42,749 bases of DNA. Source: Anaerolinea sp. (GTDB taxonomy: Bacteria > Chloroflexota > Dehalococcoidia > Tepidiformales > Tepidiformaceae). The stretch spans positions 1 through 42,749 of the forward strand of contig PNKC01000024.1 of NCBI GenBank assembly GCA_013822275.1. Direction: 5' to 3'. Below the pieces are notes generated by a model. That model made no database searches and was not told the origin of the DNA. It saw nothing but the letters and a program-made list of their open reading frames with translations. Of the stretch, positions 8,353 to 17,522 are shown in pieces. The position numbers and the translations under genes were made by a program. Every line of letters starts with the position of its first letter. Within the stretch, counting starts at the first letter, position 1.

Positions 8353-9351
8353 ATGGCCCGCATCTTCGTGACGCGCACTCCCCCGGGCACAGCAATCGCT
8401 ACCCTCCGGGCGCACGGCCACCAGGTGAGCGTCTGGCCAGGCGAACTGCCGCCCTCCCGCGAGGCACTGGCCGCGGCGCTGGCCGAGGCCGATGCGGCCC
8501 TCACAATGGTTACCGACCGCATCGACGAGGAGCTGCTCGCCGGCGCGCCTTCGCTTCGGATCATCGCCAATATGGCCGTTGGTTACGACAACGTGGACCC
8601 GGCGACGGCCGCGCGGGCCGGCGTCTGGCTCACGAACACGCCCGGTGTGCTGGCCGAAACCACCGCGGACATGGCCTTTGCCCTGCTCATGGCGGCCGCC
8701 CGAAACGTCGTCGCGAGCGACCGCGATTCCCGCGCCGGAGGGTGGAAGACGTGGTCCCCCACCGCATTCCTCGGCCAGGACGTGCATGGAGCCACGCTCG
8801 GCATTGTTGGGCTCGGAGAGATCGGGCAGGCCGTGGCCCTCCGGGCTACCGGCTTCAAGATGCGGGTGGTGTACACCGGCCGAACCCGGAAACCGGATGC
8901 GGAACGGGTCACCGGGGCCGAGTGGCTGCCACTCGATGCCCTCCTCCGCGCTTCCGACTTCGTGTCCGTGCACACGCCACTCACTCCGGAGACTCATCAC
9001 CTGATGGACGCGTCACGGTTCGCGACGATGAAGCGGGGGGCCATCGTCATCAATACCGCTCGCGGCCAGGTGGTCGATCAGGACGCGCTCGTGGCGGCGC
9101 TGAGCTCGGGCCACCTTGGCGGCGCCGCCCTGGACGTCACGGACCCCGAGCCGTTGCCCCTTACGCATCCGCTCTACGGCTTTCCGAATGTCATCATCAC
9201 GCCCCACATCGCCAGCGCCAGCATGGCGACGCGTTCGAAGATGGCGGAGATGGCAGCGGCCAATATCCTCGCCGTCCTCGCGAGCCGGGAGCCACCGAAC
9301 CCCGTCAATCGCCCGGCCCATAGCGGCGAAGGGCGTACAATTGGCACATAA
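8353..9351 (+). CDS. D-isomer-specific 2-hydroxyacid dehydrogenase (glyoxylate/hydroxypyruvate reductase type)
   Basis: NAD(P)-dependent reductase of 2-keto acids such as glyoxylate or hydroxypyruvate; 332 aa. N-terminal catalytic half: ARIFVTRTPPG, then NMAVGYDNVD. Nucleotide-binding Rossmann segment: LGIVGLGEIGQAVALRATGF. Catalytic triad by motif: Arg in INTARGQVVD, Glu in DVTDPEPLP, His in ITPHIASAS. The start ATG at 8353 was chosen because it matches the family N-terminus; no Shine-Dalgarno is evident and longer upstream frames are antisense to gdhA. It is the first gene of a plus-strand group of three. The subfamily (GyaR/GHPR-like) is by resemblance; phosphoglycerate dehydrogenase is unlikely because the C-terminal ACT domain is absent. 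Confidence 0.9.
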   Translation: MARIFVTRTPPGTAIATLRAHGHQVSVWPGELPPSREALAAALAEADAALTMVTDRIDEELLAGAPSLRIIANMAVGYDNVDPATAARAGVWLTNTPGVLAETTADMAFALLMAAARNVVASDRDSRAGGWKTWSPTAFLGQDVHGATLGIVGLGEIGQAVALRATGFKMRVVYTGRTRKPDAERVTGAEWLPLDALLRASDFVSVHTPLTPETHHLMDASRFATMKRGAIVINTARGQVVDQDALVAALSSGHLGGAALDVTDPEPLPLTHPLYGFPNVIITPHIASASMATRSKMAEMAAANILAVLASREPPNPVNRPAHSGEGRTIGT

Positions 9352-9439
9352 CGGGGCGAGCGAAGAAAACGCACTCTACACCCCCGCTGCTCATCGCAGG
9401 TCAACCACATTCGACAACGGCGTCTCCCGGAGTAGCAGA

Positions 9440-10084
9440 TTGACGAAAGCATTGAAACCGTCCGGAAACCTCTGGCTGGCCGAGGAGCTGTGGAAGCTCG
9501 ACGCCATCGATTTCGGAGACTTCACGCTGGGGCGAACTGCCGTCCACTCGCCCATCTACGTGAATCTGCGCCGCCTGATCAGCAATCCAAAGGCGCTCGC
9601 GCGCTGCGCGAAGATCATCGAAGACGAACTCAAGGCGCTGCTTTCGATGAAGAACCCTCATCTCCAGCCGTTCACGCTCGTTGCGGGGGTGCCGTTCGGC
9701 GGCCTTCATGTCGCCACGGCGTTTTCGCTCAACGTCGGCTGCCCCATGATCTATATCCATCCGCCCGCGACCGACAAGTCGGACGTTATCGAGGGCATCT
9801 ACGTGCGGGGCCAGAGCTGCCTGATCATCGACGACCTGATCACCGGCGGTGGCAGCATCCTCCAGACCGCGGCCACGCTCGCCGAGGCGGGATTGAACGT
9901 GCGCGACGCCGTCACCCTCATCGACCGCCAGGAAGGCGGTCGCGCGGCACTCAAAGCGGCCGGCATCAACCTCGTCAGCATCCTGACGCTTGAACAGATC
10001 GTGACCTATCTGATGTCCGCCGGGCACATCCCCGAGGACGTCTACCGCCGGACGATCGCCTATCTCGAGTCGCGAGAAAGTTAG
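9440..10084 (+). CDS. Orotate phosphoribosyltransferase-like protein
   Basis: Type I phosphoribosyltransferase fold, 214 aa. The N-terminus FGDFTLGRTAVHSPIYVNLRR (split over 26-45) resembles the OPRT hood, and the PRPP-binding motif is LIIDDLITGGGS at 128-139. OPRT would convert orotate and PRPP to OMP in pyrimidine synthesis. However, the catalytic flexible loop that normally reads RKxxKxHG between MIY and IEG is here IHPPATDKSDV and lacks the lysine pair. Activity on orotate is therefore uncertain; pyrE is possible but not assigned. The TTG at 9440 has GGAG 7 nt upstream. A TACAAT at 9336-9341 in the tail of the preceding gene could be its -10. No other pyrimidine gene lies nearby. Confidence 0.75.
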   Translation: MTKALKPSGNLWLAEELWKLDAIDFGDFTLGRTAVHSPIYVNLRRLISNPKALARCAKIIEDELKALLSMKNPHLQPFTLVAGVPFGGLHVATAFSLNVGCPMIYIHPPATDKSDVIEGIYVRGQSCLIIDDLITGGGSILQTAATLAEAGLNVRDAVTLIDRQEGGRAALKAAGINLVSILTLEQIVTYLMSAGHIPEDVYRRTIAYLESRES

Positions 10085-10116
10085 GAAGCCCCCATCCCCC
10101 GCAATGCCGAGGTCCC

Positions 10117-10626
10117 TTGGCACCTGTCATTCGACCCGCAACGGCGGCGGATCTCCCCGCGATCAACGAGATCTACAACTTCTACGTAGCCACTTCGCCG
10201 GCTACCTTCGATACCCAGCCGGTCTCGCTGGACCGGCGAGAGGCCTGGTTCACTGAGCGCAGCGCCCTCGGATTGCCGGTGCTCGTCGCGGATGCCGATG
10301 GCGAGGCCGGCGGCTGGTGCGCGCTGTCCCCGTGGAGCGCCAAGAAGGCATACGACACCACCCGCGATGAATCGATCTACATCGCCGACGAGTTCCGCGG
10401 GCGCGGTCTCGGCAAGGCGCTCCTTGGTGCTGTCCTCCAGGAGGCGCGGCGGCTCGATGTCCACGTCGTCATGGCGGGTGTCGTCGCCTGCCAGGAAGCC
10501 AGCCTCGCGCTCCATCGTTCGCTTGGCTTCGAACAGTCCGCCCTGAACCTGCACATGGGATACAAGCTCGGCAGTTGGCACGATGTGGTCTACCTGCAGC
10601 GGCACCTCTGGCGCGAGGGCGGATAG
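10117..10626 (+). CDS. GNAT-family N-acetyltransferase (phosphinothricin acetyltransferase-like)
   Basis: Acetyl-CoA-dependent N-acetyltransferase of about 169 aa. The N-terminus IRPATAADLPAINEIYNFYV and the segment FDTQPVSLDRREAWF match the Pat/Bar/MnaT branch, whose members acetylate phosphinothricin, methionine sulfoximine or related amino-acid analogues. The acetyl-CoA loop is RGRGLGKALL (R/Q-x-x-G-x-G/A), followed by AGVVACQEASLALHRSLGFE. The TTG start at 10117 is the only reasonable initiator, with GAGG a few nt upstream. It lies 32 nt after the OPRT-like gene and converges on the SdpI-family gene 43 nt further on. The real substrate is unknown. Confidence 0.85.
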   Translation: MAPVIRPATAADLPAINEIYNFYVATSPATFDTQPVSLDRREAWFTERSALGLPVLVADADGEAGGWCALSPWSAKKAYDTTRDESIYIADEFRGRGLGKALLGAVLQEARRLDVHVVMAGVVACQEASLALHRSLGFEQSALNLHMGYKLGSWHDVVYLQRHLWREGG

Positions 10627-10669
10627 CCCGTCAGTGCGCCCGCGCCCCCGGTCGAGGCGGGCCACCGCA

Positions 10670-11023
10670 TTATGTCCTGTGTGACTTCGCGACTCGTGTC
10701 CCGTAGAACCAGGAACCCACCGCCCCGCCAAGAAGCAGGCCCGCCAGGACGAAGGTGACCACCGCCACGAGGCCGTCATCCAGCTTCCCCGCGAGCGCGA
10801 AAGGGACGAACGCAAGGCCGGTCGCGACTACCGCCACGCCACTCCAGATAAGCACCGGCGCGGCTGCCCGGTGCGTCGCGTACCAGTTCTCTTCGCTCTT
10901 GCGGGTGTACGGCGTACGGATGCCCGCCCACGTGTTCGGCGGCAGTTTAGCCAACAGGGACATCCACCCGAGAACCAGGAACAGGACTCCTCCCAGGGTC
11001 GCGATCGTCAGGGCAAGAGCCAC
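10670..11023 (-). CDS. SdpI-family membrane protein
   Basis: 117-aa integral membrane protein with three hydrophobic segments: residues 3-25, 56-78 and about 84-105. The cytoplasmic-loop signature WAGIRTPYTRKSEENWYATHR (spanning about 33-53) is characteristic of the SdpI/YhfL domain, known from the Bacillus SdpI immunity and signalling protein. Here there is only the short domain, so an immunity role cannot be assumed. The GTG start shares one base with the stop of the nitrilase gene (TAGTG), so it is translationally coupled and last in the minus-strand arg-nitrilase run. Converges with the GNAT gene. Confidence 0.8.
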   Translation of the reverse strand: MALALTIATLGGVLFLVLGWMSLLAKLPPNTWAGIRTPYTRKSEENWYATHRAAAPVLIWSGVAVVATGLAFVPFALAGKLDDGLVAVVTFVLAGLLLGGAVGSWFYGTRVAKSHRT

Positions 11024-12078
11024 TACTCGCCTCCGGTCAAGGCGGCGAATTCCGGCGCGACGTCGATCAGTGCGCCCCGCAGTCCCGCTGCATCGTGAAT
11101 CTGACCGCTGTCGATGCCTTCGGCGAGCCTCGCCTTCACCTCAGCCGGGAACGTCTCCCCGGCGTCAAATGAGGCGACCTGCTTGGGCCGCGTATTCACC
11201 CGGAACTGAAACACGTCAGGCCGGGTGTAGTGACCTGCGTGGTCGGCGATCATCTTCTGGAGCATCACGCGCCCCAGGTTGGCCTGCACCGTCAGGATGC
11301 CCTCTTCATCGAGCAGAGGCCCCGCCAGCATCTCGCCATCCGGCCCAATGATGCCCGAATGGCCGTTCATGGGGCGCACGAGTTCTTTCACATCGTCCGG
11401 GATGTCCTGCTCGCGCAGGAGCCCGCCGCTCATCACTACGTACGCCGCCGCCTGCATGGCGAAGGCCCGCGAGAGCACTTCCTGGCGGGTGTATGTGCCT
11501 CCCGGCCAGGCGCCCGCGTGTACCTGCAATCCCTGTGCGATGAGTGCATAGCCAGGCAAGACCATCTGGTGCTCCCAGCAGTTCAAGCCGCCCAGGCGCC
11601 CGTAGGGGCGCTCGTAAAGCCGCAGGGTGCTCCCGTCGCCTTCACCCCAGACAGCCCGTTCGTAGAACGTCGGTTTCAGCTTCCGATGCTTGCCCAGCAG
11701 TTGGCCTTCGCGGCTGATGAAGAGAAGCGTGGCGTAGATAGACCCACCGGTCGTGCTGTCGCGCTCGGCCACGCCGATGACGATGTCCGTCCCGGCCCGC
11801 CGCGCGGCGCGGCACAACGCATCCGTCGCCGGCGAGGGCACTTCAACGCCGTTCAGGACGAACTTCAGGAGTGTTGGCCCCATCTTCTGGTTGCCCGGCC
11901 GCTCCGCGAACGCGGCGTAGCCCGGCACCCACGTTTCGCCGAAGACCGCGAGGTCCGAGCCTTTCTCTCCGGCCTGGTCAATCAGCCGGCAGGCCTTGTC
12001 GATGCTCGCTTCGCGGTCCAGGTAGACCGGGGCGGCTTGCACCGCCGCGAGTGTGAAATCCTTGAACTCGTCACCCAT
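11023..12078 (-). CDS. Nitrilase-family carbon-nitrogen hydrolase
   Basis: Hydrolyses a nitrile to acid plus ammonia, or a related C-N substrate; 351 aa, typical for aliphatic or aryl nitrilases and cyanide hydratases. The catalytic set is intact: Glu48 in FGETWVPGY, Lys133 in KHRKLKPT, a second Glu at 140 in the YERAVWGEGDG loop, and nucleophile Cys167 in GGLNCWEH. GLNCWEH and HRKLKPT favour a true nitrilase over an amidase or N-carbamoylase. The ATG at 12078 has GGAGG 6 nt upstream. It follows argD by 53 nt and overlaps the SdpI-type gene by one base. A role in recycling nitrogen from an indole- or amino-acid-derived nitrile is possible; the substrate is not deducible. Confidence 0.9.
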   Translation of the reverse strand: MGDEFKDFTLAAVQAAPVYLDREASIDKACRLIDQAGEKGSDLAVFGETWVPGYAAFAERPGNQKMGPTLLKFVLNGVEVPSPATDALCRAARRAGTDIVIGVAERDSTTGGSIYATLLFISREGQLLGKHRKLKPTFYERAVWGEGDGSTLRLYERPYGRLGGLNCWEHQMVLPGYALIAQGLQVHAGAWPGGTYTRQEVLSRAFAMQAAAYVVMSGGLLREQDIPDDVKELVRPMNGHSGIIGPDGEMLAGPLLDEEGILTVQANLGRVMLQKMIADHAGHYTRPDVFQFRVNTRPKQVASFDAGETFPAEVKARLAEGIDSGQIHDAAGLRGALIDVAPEFAALTGGE

Positions 12079-12131
12079 CGGGACCCTCCACCGTCGAAAC
12101 GGGATGATACGCGCGAGCGCAAGCCCGGAGG

Positions 12132-13334
12132 CTACTTCGCCGTGGGGGCGGTGACGGCGACGATCGCCGCCTCGAGGATGTCGCAAGCGCGGTCGATCTC
12201 GTCGTCCGACGTGTTCAGCGGTGGCATCAGGCGGACTGCATTCGGGCGCACGTTGTTCACGAGGAGCCCACGCTGCCGGCAGGCCTCAACCACCTCCGCC
12301 GAGATGTCCGCTCCGAGGCCAATGGCGATCAGCATCCCCCTGCCTCGCACTTCCGTAACCACCGGCAGACGGTCCTCCATGGACCGCAGCCGCGTGCACA
12401 ACCGATCCGAGCCGCGGGCTGCCTGTCCGGTGAGGCCGTTCTCGATTACATACTTCATCGTGGCCAGGCCGGTGGCGGTGGCCAGCGGGTTCGCGCCGAA
12501 TGTCGTGCCGTGGTCGCCCTTCACCAGGTGCGCCGCAATCTCCTCGCGCGCCAGCATCGCGCCGATGGGCACTCCCCCGGCAAGGCCCTTCGCGAGGCAC
12601 ATGATGTCCGGCTCCACGCCCTCCTGCTCGTAGGCAAACAGCGACCCGGTGCGGCCGATGCCGGTCTGGATTTCGTCGAAAATCAAAAGCAGGTTGTTCT
12701 CGTTGCACCAATCCCGGACAGCCCGGAGAAAGCCGGGAGCAGGCATGTTCACGCCGCCCTCGCCCTGGATCGGCTCCATCAGAATCGCGACGGTCCGGTC
12801 CGTGGTTGCCGCCTTTACCGCCTCGAGATCGTTCCACGGCACATGGCTGAAGCCGGTCGCCAGCGGCTCGAAGGGCTCCCGATAGCGGGCAGTCCCCGTC
12901 GCCGCCAGGGCCCCTGTCGTGCGCCCGTGGAACCCGTCGAGAAACGCAACGATCTCGTAGGCGCCGTTGCGCGTGTCGTAGCCCCACCGTCGCGCGAGCT
13001 TGATCGCCGCCTCGATCGCCTCCGTGCCCGAATTGCAGAAAAACGCGCGGTCCAGGCAGGAGTTCTCGACCAGCAGCTTCGCGAGTTCGATCATCGGTGT
13101 CGTGTAGAACAGGTTGGAGGTGTGGATCAGCTTCTTCGCCTGCTCGGCCAACGCATTCGCAACCACCGGGTGCGCGTGCCCCAGGACGTTGACCGCCAGC
13201 CCCCCGACGAAGTCCAGGTACTCTTTTCCCTCAACGTCCCAAACGCGGGTCCCCTCACCCCGCTCGATGACCACCGGCTGACGCCCGTAGTTCTGGAACA
13301 GGTAGCGGTGTTCTTCGGCGACCCAGTCGGGCAT
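12132..13334 (-). CDS. argD: Acetylornithine aminotransferase
   Basis: PLP-dependent class III aminotransferase converting N-acetylglutamate semialdehyde to N-acetylornithine. It may also serve succinyl-diaminopimelate transamination, as ArgD often does. 400 aa, the usual length. Motifs: NSGTEAIEAAIKLAR near 101-115, GFHGRT 134-139, FDEIQTGIGRTG 219-230, and the PLP lysine in CLAKGLAGGVPIGAM (Lys249). The ATG at 13334 has GGAGG upstream. It lies in the minus-strand arg cluster, separated from argB by polyphosphate kinase; the neighbouring argC/J/B genes support argD over ornithine or 4-aminobutyrate aminotransferase. Confidence 0.92.
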   Translation of the reverse strand: MPDWVAEEHRYLFQNYGRQPVVIERGEGTRVWDVEGKEYLDFVGGLAVNVLGHAHPVVANALAEQAKKLIHTSNLFYTTPMIELAKLLVENSCLDRAFFCNSGTEAIEAAIKLARRWGYDTRNGAYEIVAFLDGFHGRTTGALAATGTARYREPFEPLATGFSHVPWNDLEAVKAATTDRTVAILMEPIQGEGGVNMPAPGFLRAVRDWCNENNLLLIFDEIQTGIGRTGSLFAYEQEGVEPDIMCLAKGLAGGVPIGAMLAREEIAAHLVKGDHGTTFGANPLATATGLATMKYVIENGLTGQAARGSDRLCTRLRSMEDRLPVVTEVRGRGMLIAIGLGADISAEVVEACRQRGLLVNNVRPNAVRLMPPLNTSDDEIDRACDILEAAIVAVTAPTAK

Positions 13335-13401
13335 GGCAATCCTCCAAGAGAGCATGGTAGGTCAGTCGGGGGAGAAGGAACATCTCGTCCCGCGGTGTCG
13401 C

Positions 13402-15483
13402 TCAACTGAAGGGCGCCGCCGCGAGTAACTCCGCCTGTGCGCCCGGTGAATCGACGGTGATGTCGCGGGTCCAGGTGCAGTCTCGCAGCTCCCAGCCCTG
13501 CCGCCGGTCCGCGAGCAGCAGGTCAATCAGCTGGCCCAGCCGCTCCTTAAAGTCCGCCTGCCGGACTGGCGCCAACACCTCGATGCGGCCGTCCAGGTTG
13601 CGCTTCATCACGTCCGCGCTGCCGATGAAGTACTCCGGGTCGCCACCGTTTTCGAACATGTAGACGCGCGAGTGCTCAAGGAACCGGCCGAGGACACTCA
13701 CGACTCGCACGTTCTCGCTCAATCCCGGCAGCCCGGGCCGCAAGCGGCAGATCCCGCGCACGATGAGGTCAACCTGCACACCGGCCTGCGAGGCTTCATA
13801 CAGTAAGCGCGTGAAGTCGCGGTCTTCGAGAGCGTTCACCTTCATCGCCACACGCGCCTGCCGTCCCGCCCGGGCGTGGCCGATCTCCCGGTGGACGCGC
13901 GATTCCAGGCCCTGGCGCAGGTTATTCGGCGCTACCAGCAGCTCCTGCGTCTCCACCATGTCCGCGTACCCCGTCAGGTAGTTGAAGATGTGGGCCAGGT
14001 CCGCGCAGATGACCGGGTCGGCGGTGAACAGCCCCAGGTCCGTGTAGAGGCGCGCCGTGCGCGAGTTGTAGTTCCCGGTCCCGATGTGTGCATAGGTGGT
14101 GACACCGGCCACTTCCTCACGCACGACGAGGCAGATCTTGCTATGGATCTTCAGGTCCGGGTTGCCGTACGCCACGTGCACACCCGCGTTCTCCAGTTTC
14201 CGGGCCCATTCGATGTTGTTCGCCTCGTCAAACCTCGCGGTCAGTTCCACCAGCACCGCAACCTGCTTCCCCCGGCCAGCGGCATCGATCAGCGCCTCCA
14301 GGATCGGGGAGTCGGGCGATGTCCGGTACATCGTCTGCTTGATCGCCAGGACCGCCGGGTCCTCCGCGGCGGCGTCGATGAAACGCACCACGGTCGAATC
14401 GAACGACTCATACGGGTGATGCACCATCACGTCGCGTTCGCGGATCGTCGAGAAGAACGACACCGGGTCGCCCGCGGTCACGAATGCGCTGGGCGTGGCG
14501 GGCAGGAATGGGGGCAGCGTCATGTCCGCCAGCGGCAGCGATGCGAGCTGGAAGAGGTCGGCCAGGCCAAGGGGGCCGTCGGACTGGTAGACGTCGCGGT
14601 CGGTGAGTTCAAGCTCCTCCAGCAGCAGCTCCAGGCGGCTCTCAGGCAACCTTCCCGTCACCTCGATCGTGACCGCTTCCGCCAGCCGGCGACGCCGGAG
14701 CTCGCTCTCTATCAGCTCCAACAGGTCGTCCGCTTCCTCCCCGGGGCTGCCAATCTCGGCACTGCGGATCACTCGCAGTGCATGCCAGCCTGTCACTTCC
14801 ATGCCCGGAAAGAGCATGTGGACGTGGGCCGCAATCACCTCTTCCAGCAGGACGAACCGCGTCCCACCCGCCTCCACCAGGCGCGGGCGGTTCTGCGGCA
14901 CCTTGACGCGCGCAAACCGGTCCTGGCCGGTAGCCGGGTTGCGCACGTTTAGCGCGAGCGAAAGGCTCCCGCTCGAAATGAAGGGGAACGGATGGGCCGG
15001 GTCCACAACGAGCGGCGTCAGCACCGGGAAGATCGCCTCTTCGAAATAGGCCCGTATCTTCTCCTTCGCCTCAATCTCCAGGTCAGCGAACCTCGCCAGC
15101 GTAATCCCTCTCGCCCGCAGCGCCGGGGCGAGTTCCAGGCGCCACATTCGCTCCATCTCCCGCCGCTGCTCGTCACACTTCGCAATGACCAGCTCAAGCT
15201 GCTCCGCAATGGTCCGCCCGTCCACCGTAATCGTCCGCGGTTCGGAGGCAAGGATGCGTTTTAGCCATCCGACCCGCTTGGCGAAGAACTCGTCCAGGTT
15301 GCTGGCGGTTATGGCAAGAAACCGCACCCGGTCCAGCAGAAGGTTGCGGCCGTCGCGCGCCTCCGCAAGGACGCGGTCATTGAACTCCAGCCAGCTCAGC
15401 TCGCGATTACGGTAGAGCGACGGGTCGTCCAGGTCGACCGGCTTCACTACCTCTGGTTCTGCGGTTGCCTTTTCTGGATTCAC
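13402..15483 (-). CDS. ppk1: Polyphosphate kinase 1
   Basis: Transfers the gamma-phosphate of ATP reversibly onto inorganic polyphosphate. All four domains can be followed in 693 aa: the N-terminal block NRELSWLEFNDRVLAEA (26-42) and NLDEFFAKRVG; the head domain with TPLVVDPAHPFPFISSGSL; and two phospholipase-D-like C-terminal domains. Catalytic residues: His447 in KIHSKICLV, the phosphorylated histidine, and His604 in FLEHSRVYMF. The GTG at 15483 gives the family-typical N-terminus; a TTG at 15555 is an alternative that adds 24 residues. It starts 78 nt after argB and ends 67 nt before argD, so it sits inside an arginine gene cluster on the same strand. Confidence 0.95.
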   Translation of the reverse strand: MNPEKATAEPEVVKPVDLDDPSLYRNRELSWLEFNDRVLAEARDGRNLLLDRVRFLAITASNLDEFFAKRVGWLKRILASEPRTITVDGRTIAEQLELVIAKCDEQRREMERMWRLELAPALRARGITLARFADLEIEAKEKIRAYFEEAIFPVLTPLVVDPAHPFPFISSGSLSLALNVRNPATGQDRFARVKVPQNRPRLVEAGGTRFVLLEEVIAAHVHMLFPGMEVTGWHALRVIRSAEIGSPGEEADDLLELIESELRRRRLAEAVTIEVTGRLPESRLELLLEELELTDRDVYQSDGPLGLADLFQLASLPLADMTLPPFLPATPSAFVTAGDPVSFFSTIRERDVMVHHPYESFDSTVVRFIDAAAEDPAVLAIKQTMYRTSPDSPILEALIDAAGRGKQVAVLVELTARFDEANNIEWARKLENAGVHVAYGNPDLKIHSKICLVVREEVAGVTTYAHIGTGNYNSRTARLYTDLGLFTADPVICADLAHIFNYLTGYADMVETQELLVAPNNLRQGLESRVHREIGHARAGRQARVAMKVNALEDRDFTRLLYEASQAGVQVDLIVRGICRLRPGLPGLSENVRVVSVLGRFLEHSRVYMFENGGDPEYFIGSADVMKRNLDGRIEVLAPVRQADFKERLGQLIDLLLADRRQGWELRDCTWTRDITVDSPGAQAELLAAAPFS

Positions 15484-15561
15484 CTGCCAACGTCCCGCGC
15501 GGTTCTTGCCTGCGCCCGATGCCCGCAGACCGCACGGTAACAGATCGCCCGGCAAGTTCTG

Positions 15562-16323
15562 TTAACGGACGAACGTCGTGCCACTGCCGTCCAACTGGCG
15601 AAGGCTGTGCGCCCGCCGGCCATCCACAATCTGCACCGGCACCCCGAGAGCGAGGGCGTGGAGGCACGCTTCCACCTTGGGAATCATGCCCCCGGCGATC
15701 GTGCCATCCGCGATCCATGCGCGGGCGACGGCTTCCGACAGCATTGCCGCAACCGTGTTCTCCGTGCCCCGTACGCCGTCGATATCCGTCAGGAAGACCA
15801 GCTTCGATGCACCAACCGCCGCCGCGATGTTCCCGGCCACCGTGTCTGCGTTAACGTTTACGAGTTGGTCGGCGCCTTCGCCCGGGACGCACCCGATAGG
15901 CGCGACGACCGGCACCATGCCTGCCGCCCGGAGCGCAAGGACCGCCTCCGGGTGCACCTTCACCGGCTCGCCGACGTACCCCAGCTCGGGAGACGCGATC
16001 CGGCACTCGAGCGTGCGCCCATCCGCGCCGCTGATCCCCACGGCACTCGCCCCGGAGGCGTTGATCGCCGCGACGATGCGCTTGTTCACGAGCCCCGCAA
16101 AGACCGCCACGACGACAGGCAGGACTCTCCCGTCGGTCACCCGAAGGCCCCGTTCGAACCGGCTGGGGATGGACATCGCCTCCAGCCAGCGGCTCGCCTC
16201 GGCTCCCCCGCCATGAACGACGATGGGGATGTCGCCGGAGCGCGCCATCTCCGCGACATCCGCGAAGGTCGTATCCGTCGAGCCGAGCGTGCTCCCACCG
16301 ATCTTGATGACGGCCGGGCCCAC
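15562..16323 (-). CDS. argB: Acetylglutamate kinase
   Basis: Phosphorylates N-acetylglutamate with ATP, the second step of the acetylated ornithine pathway. Amino-acid kinase fold, 253 aa. Motifs: VIKIGGSTLG at the N-terminus (Lys7, glycine loop), VVHGGGAEASRWL, FAGLVNKRIVAAI, NVNADTVAGNIAAA, LTDIDGV and GGMIPKVEACLHAL (C-terminal lysine motif). It lacks the N-terminal helix that forms arginine-sensitive hexamers, as in short E. coli-like enzymes. Starts at GTG sharing one base with the argJ stop (TAGTG). LysZ-type kinases are close relatives, but the argC-argJ neighbours make ArgB the likely identity. Confidence 0.93.
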   Translation of the reverse strand: MGPAVIKIGGSTLGSTDTTFADVAEMARSGDIPIVVHGGGAEASRWLEAMSIPSRFERGLRVTDGRVLPVVVAVFAGLVNKRIVAAINASGASAVGISGADGRTLECRIASPELGYVGEPVKVHPEAVLALRAAGMVPVVAPIGCVPGEGADQLVNVNADTVAGNIAAAVGASKLVFLTDIDGVRGTENTVAAMLSEAVARAWIADGTIAGGMIPKVEACLHALALGVPVQIVDGRRAHSLRQLDGSGTTFVR

Positions 16324-17522
16324 TAGGTGTGGTAGTCCGCGTTGATCGAGACGTACTCCGCCGAAAGGTCACAGCCCCATCCGGTGGCGGCCTCGCTGCC
16401 CACGCCAAGGTCAACGGCGATGGTGACCGTATCGCCCCGCATGGCGCCAGCGACTTTCTCCGGGTCAAACTCCGCCGGCTGGGCGTTTTCGAACACCCGG
16501 ATACCGCAGATGTCCACAGTGCAGCGCTCCTCCGACAGGGCCACACCGGACCGTCCGGCGACCGCGACCACGCGCCCCCAGTTCGGGTCCGCGCCGTGCA
16601 CCGCGCTCTTGAGCAAGTAGCTCGTCGTCATCAGCCGGACGAGTTTGCGGGCATCGTCCACCGACGCCGCGCCGCCAACGGAGACCTCCATCAGCTTCGT
16701 CGCCCCTTCGCCGTCGCGCGCCATTTCCTTCGCAAGGTGAGTGCAGAGTGCGTCGAGGGCCTGCTCGAACTCCCCGGCAAGCGGTGACCCGGCGGCGATG
16801 GTCGCACCTCCGGCCGCCCCGTTCGCGAACAGCAGCACTGTGTCACTCGGGCTCGTGTCGCCGTCGATCGAAAGCAGGTTGAAGGAACGGTCGACCACTG
16901 AACTCAGCGCCTCCTGGAGGAGCCTCTGATCGATCGGGGCGTCGGTGGTGAGGAAGGCCAGCATCGTGGCCATGTCCGGGTGAATCATCCCGCTGCCTTT
17001 GCAGCAGCCACCGACGGTGTAGGGACCGAACTTCACCGACGCGTACTTGGGCCGCGTGTCCGTGGTCATGAATGCGAGGGCGACATCCGTGCCACCGTCC
17101 GGCCGTAACTGGATCCCCGCGATCCCGCGTTCCACCTTCTCCATCGGGAGGAAGTGGCCGATCACGCCTGTGCTGCACACGAGGACATCCTCGGTATTCA
17201 GACCCAGCTTCGCCGCGGTGAGCGCGGCCATCCGCTCGCCGTCGGCGAGCCCGCGTTCACCCGTGCTCGAATTCGCGCAACCGGCGTTGACCACCACAGC
17301 CCGCGGCCTGCCCTTCGCCAGGTGCGCCCGGTTCACATCCACGCTCGCGGAATGAAGGACATTCTTCGTGAACGTGGCGGCCACCGTGCAGGGCAGATCC
17401 GACGCCAGGATGGCGAGGTCCAGCTTGCCCTCGCCGTACGTCTTAATGCCCGAATACACAGCTCCCGCACGGAACCCTTTCGCAGACGTGCTCGTGCCTG
17501 TCCTGTCGATGATGGGTGCCAC
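16323..17522 (-). CDS. argJ: Glutamate N-acetyltransferase / amino-acid acetyltransferase
   Basis: Transfers acetyl from N-acetylornithine to glutamate, and in bifunctional forms also from acetyl-CoA. 399 aa. It is an Ntn-type enzyme that cleaves itself before the catalytic threonine, here Thr186 in MIHPDMATMLAFLTTDA. The oxyanion region is CSTGVIG at 116-122 and the lysine site is GGCCKGSG. The presence of ArgJ implies the cyclic acetyl-recycling pathway. The GTG start shares one base with the argC stop and its own stop shares one base with the argB start, so argC-argJ-argB are translationally coupled. Confidence 0.96.
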   Translation of the reverse strand: MAPIIDRTGTSTSAKGFRAGAVYSGIKTYGEGKLDLAILASDLPCTVAATFTKNVLHSASVDVNRAHLAKGRPRAVVVNAGCANSSTGERGLADGERMAALTAAKLGLNTEDVLVCSTGVIGHFLPMEKVERGIAGIQLRPDGGTDVALAFMTTDTRPKYASVKFGPYTVGGCCKGSGMIHPDMATMLAFLTTDAPIDQRLLQEALSSVVDRSFNLLSIDGDTSPSDTVLLFANGAAGGATIAAGSPLAGEFEQALDALCTHLAKEMARDGEGATKLMEVSVGGAASVDDARKLVRLMTTSYLLKSAVHGADPNWGRVVAVAGRSGVALSEERCTVDICGIRVFENAQPAEFDPEKVAGAMRGDTVTIAVDLGVGSEAATGWGCDLSAEYVSINADYHT

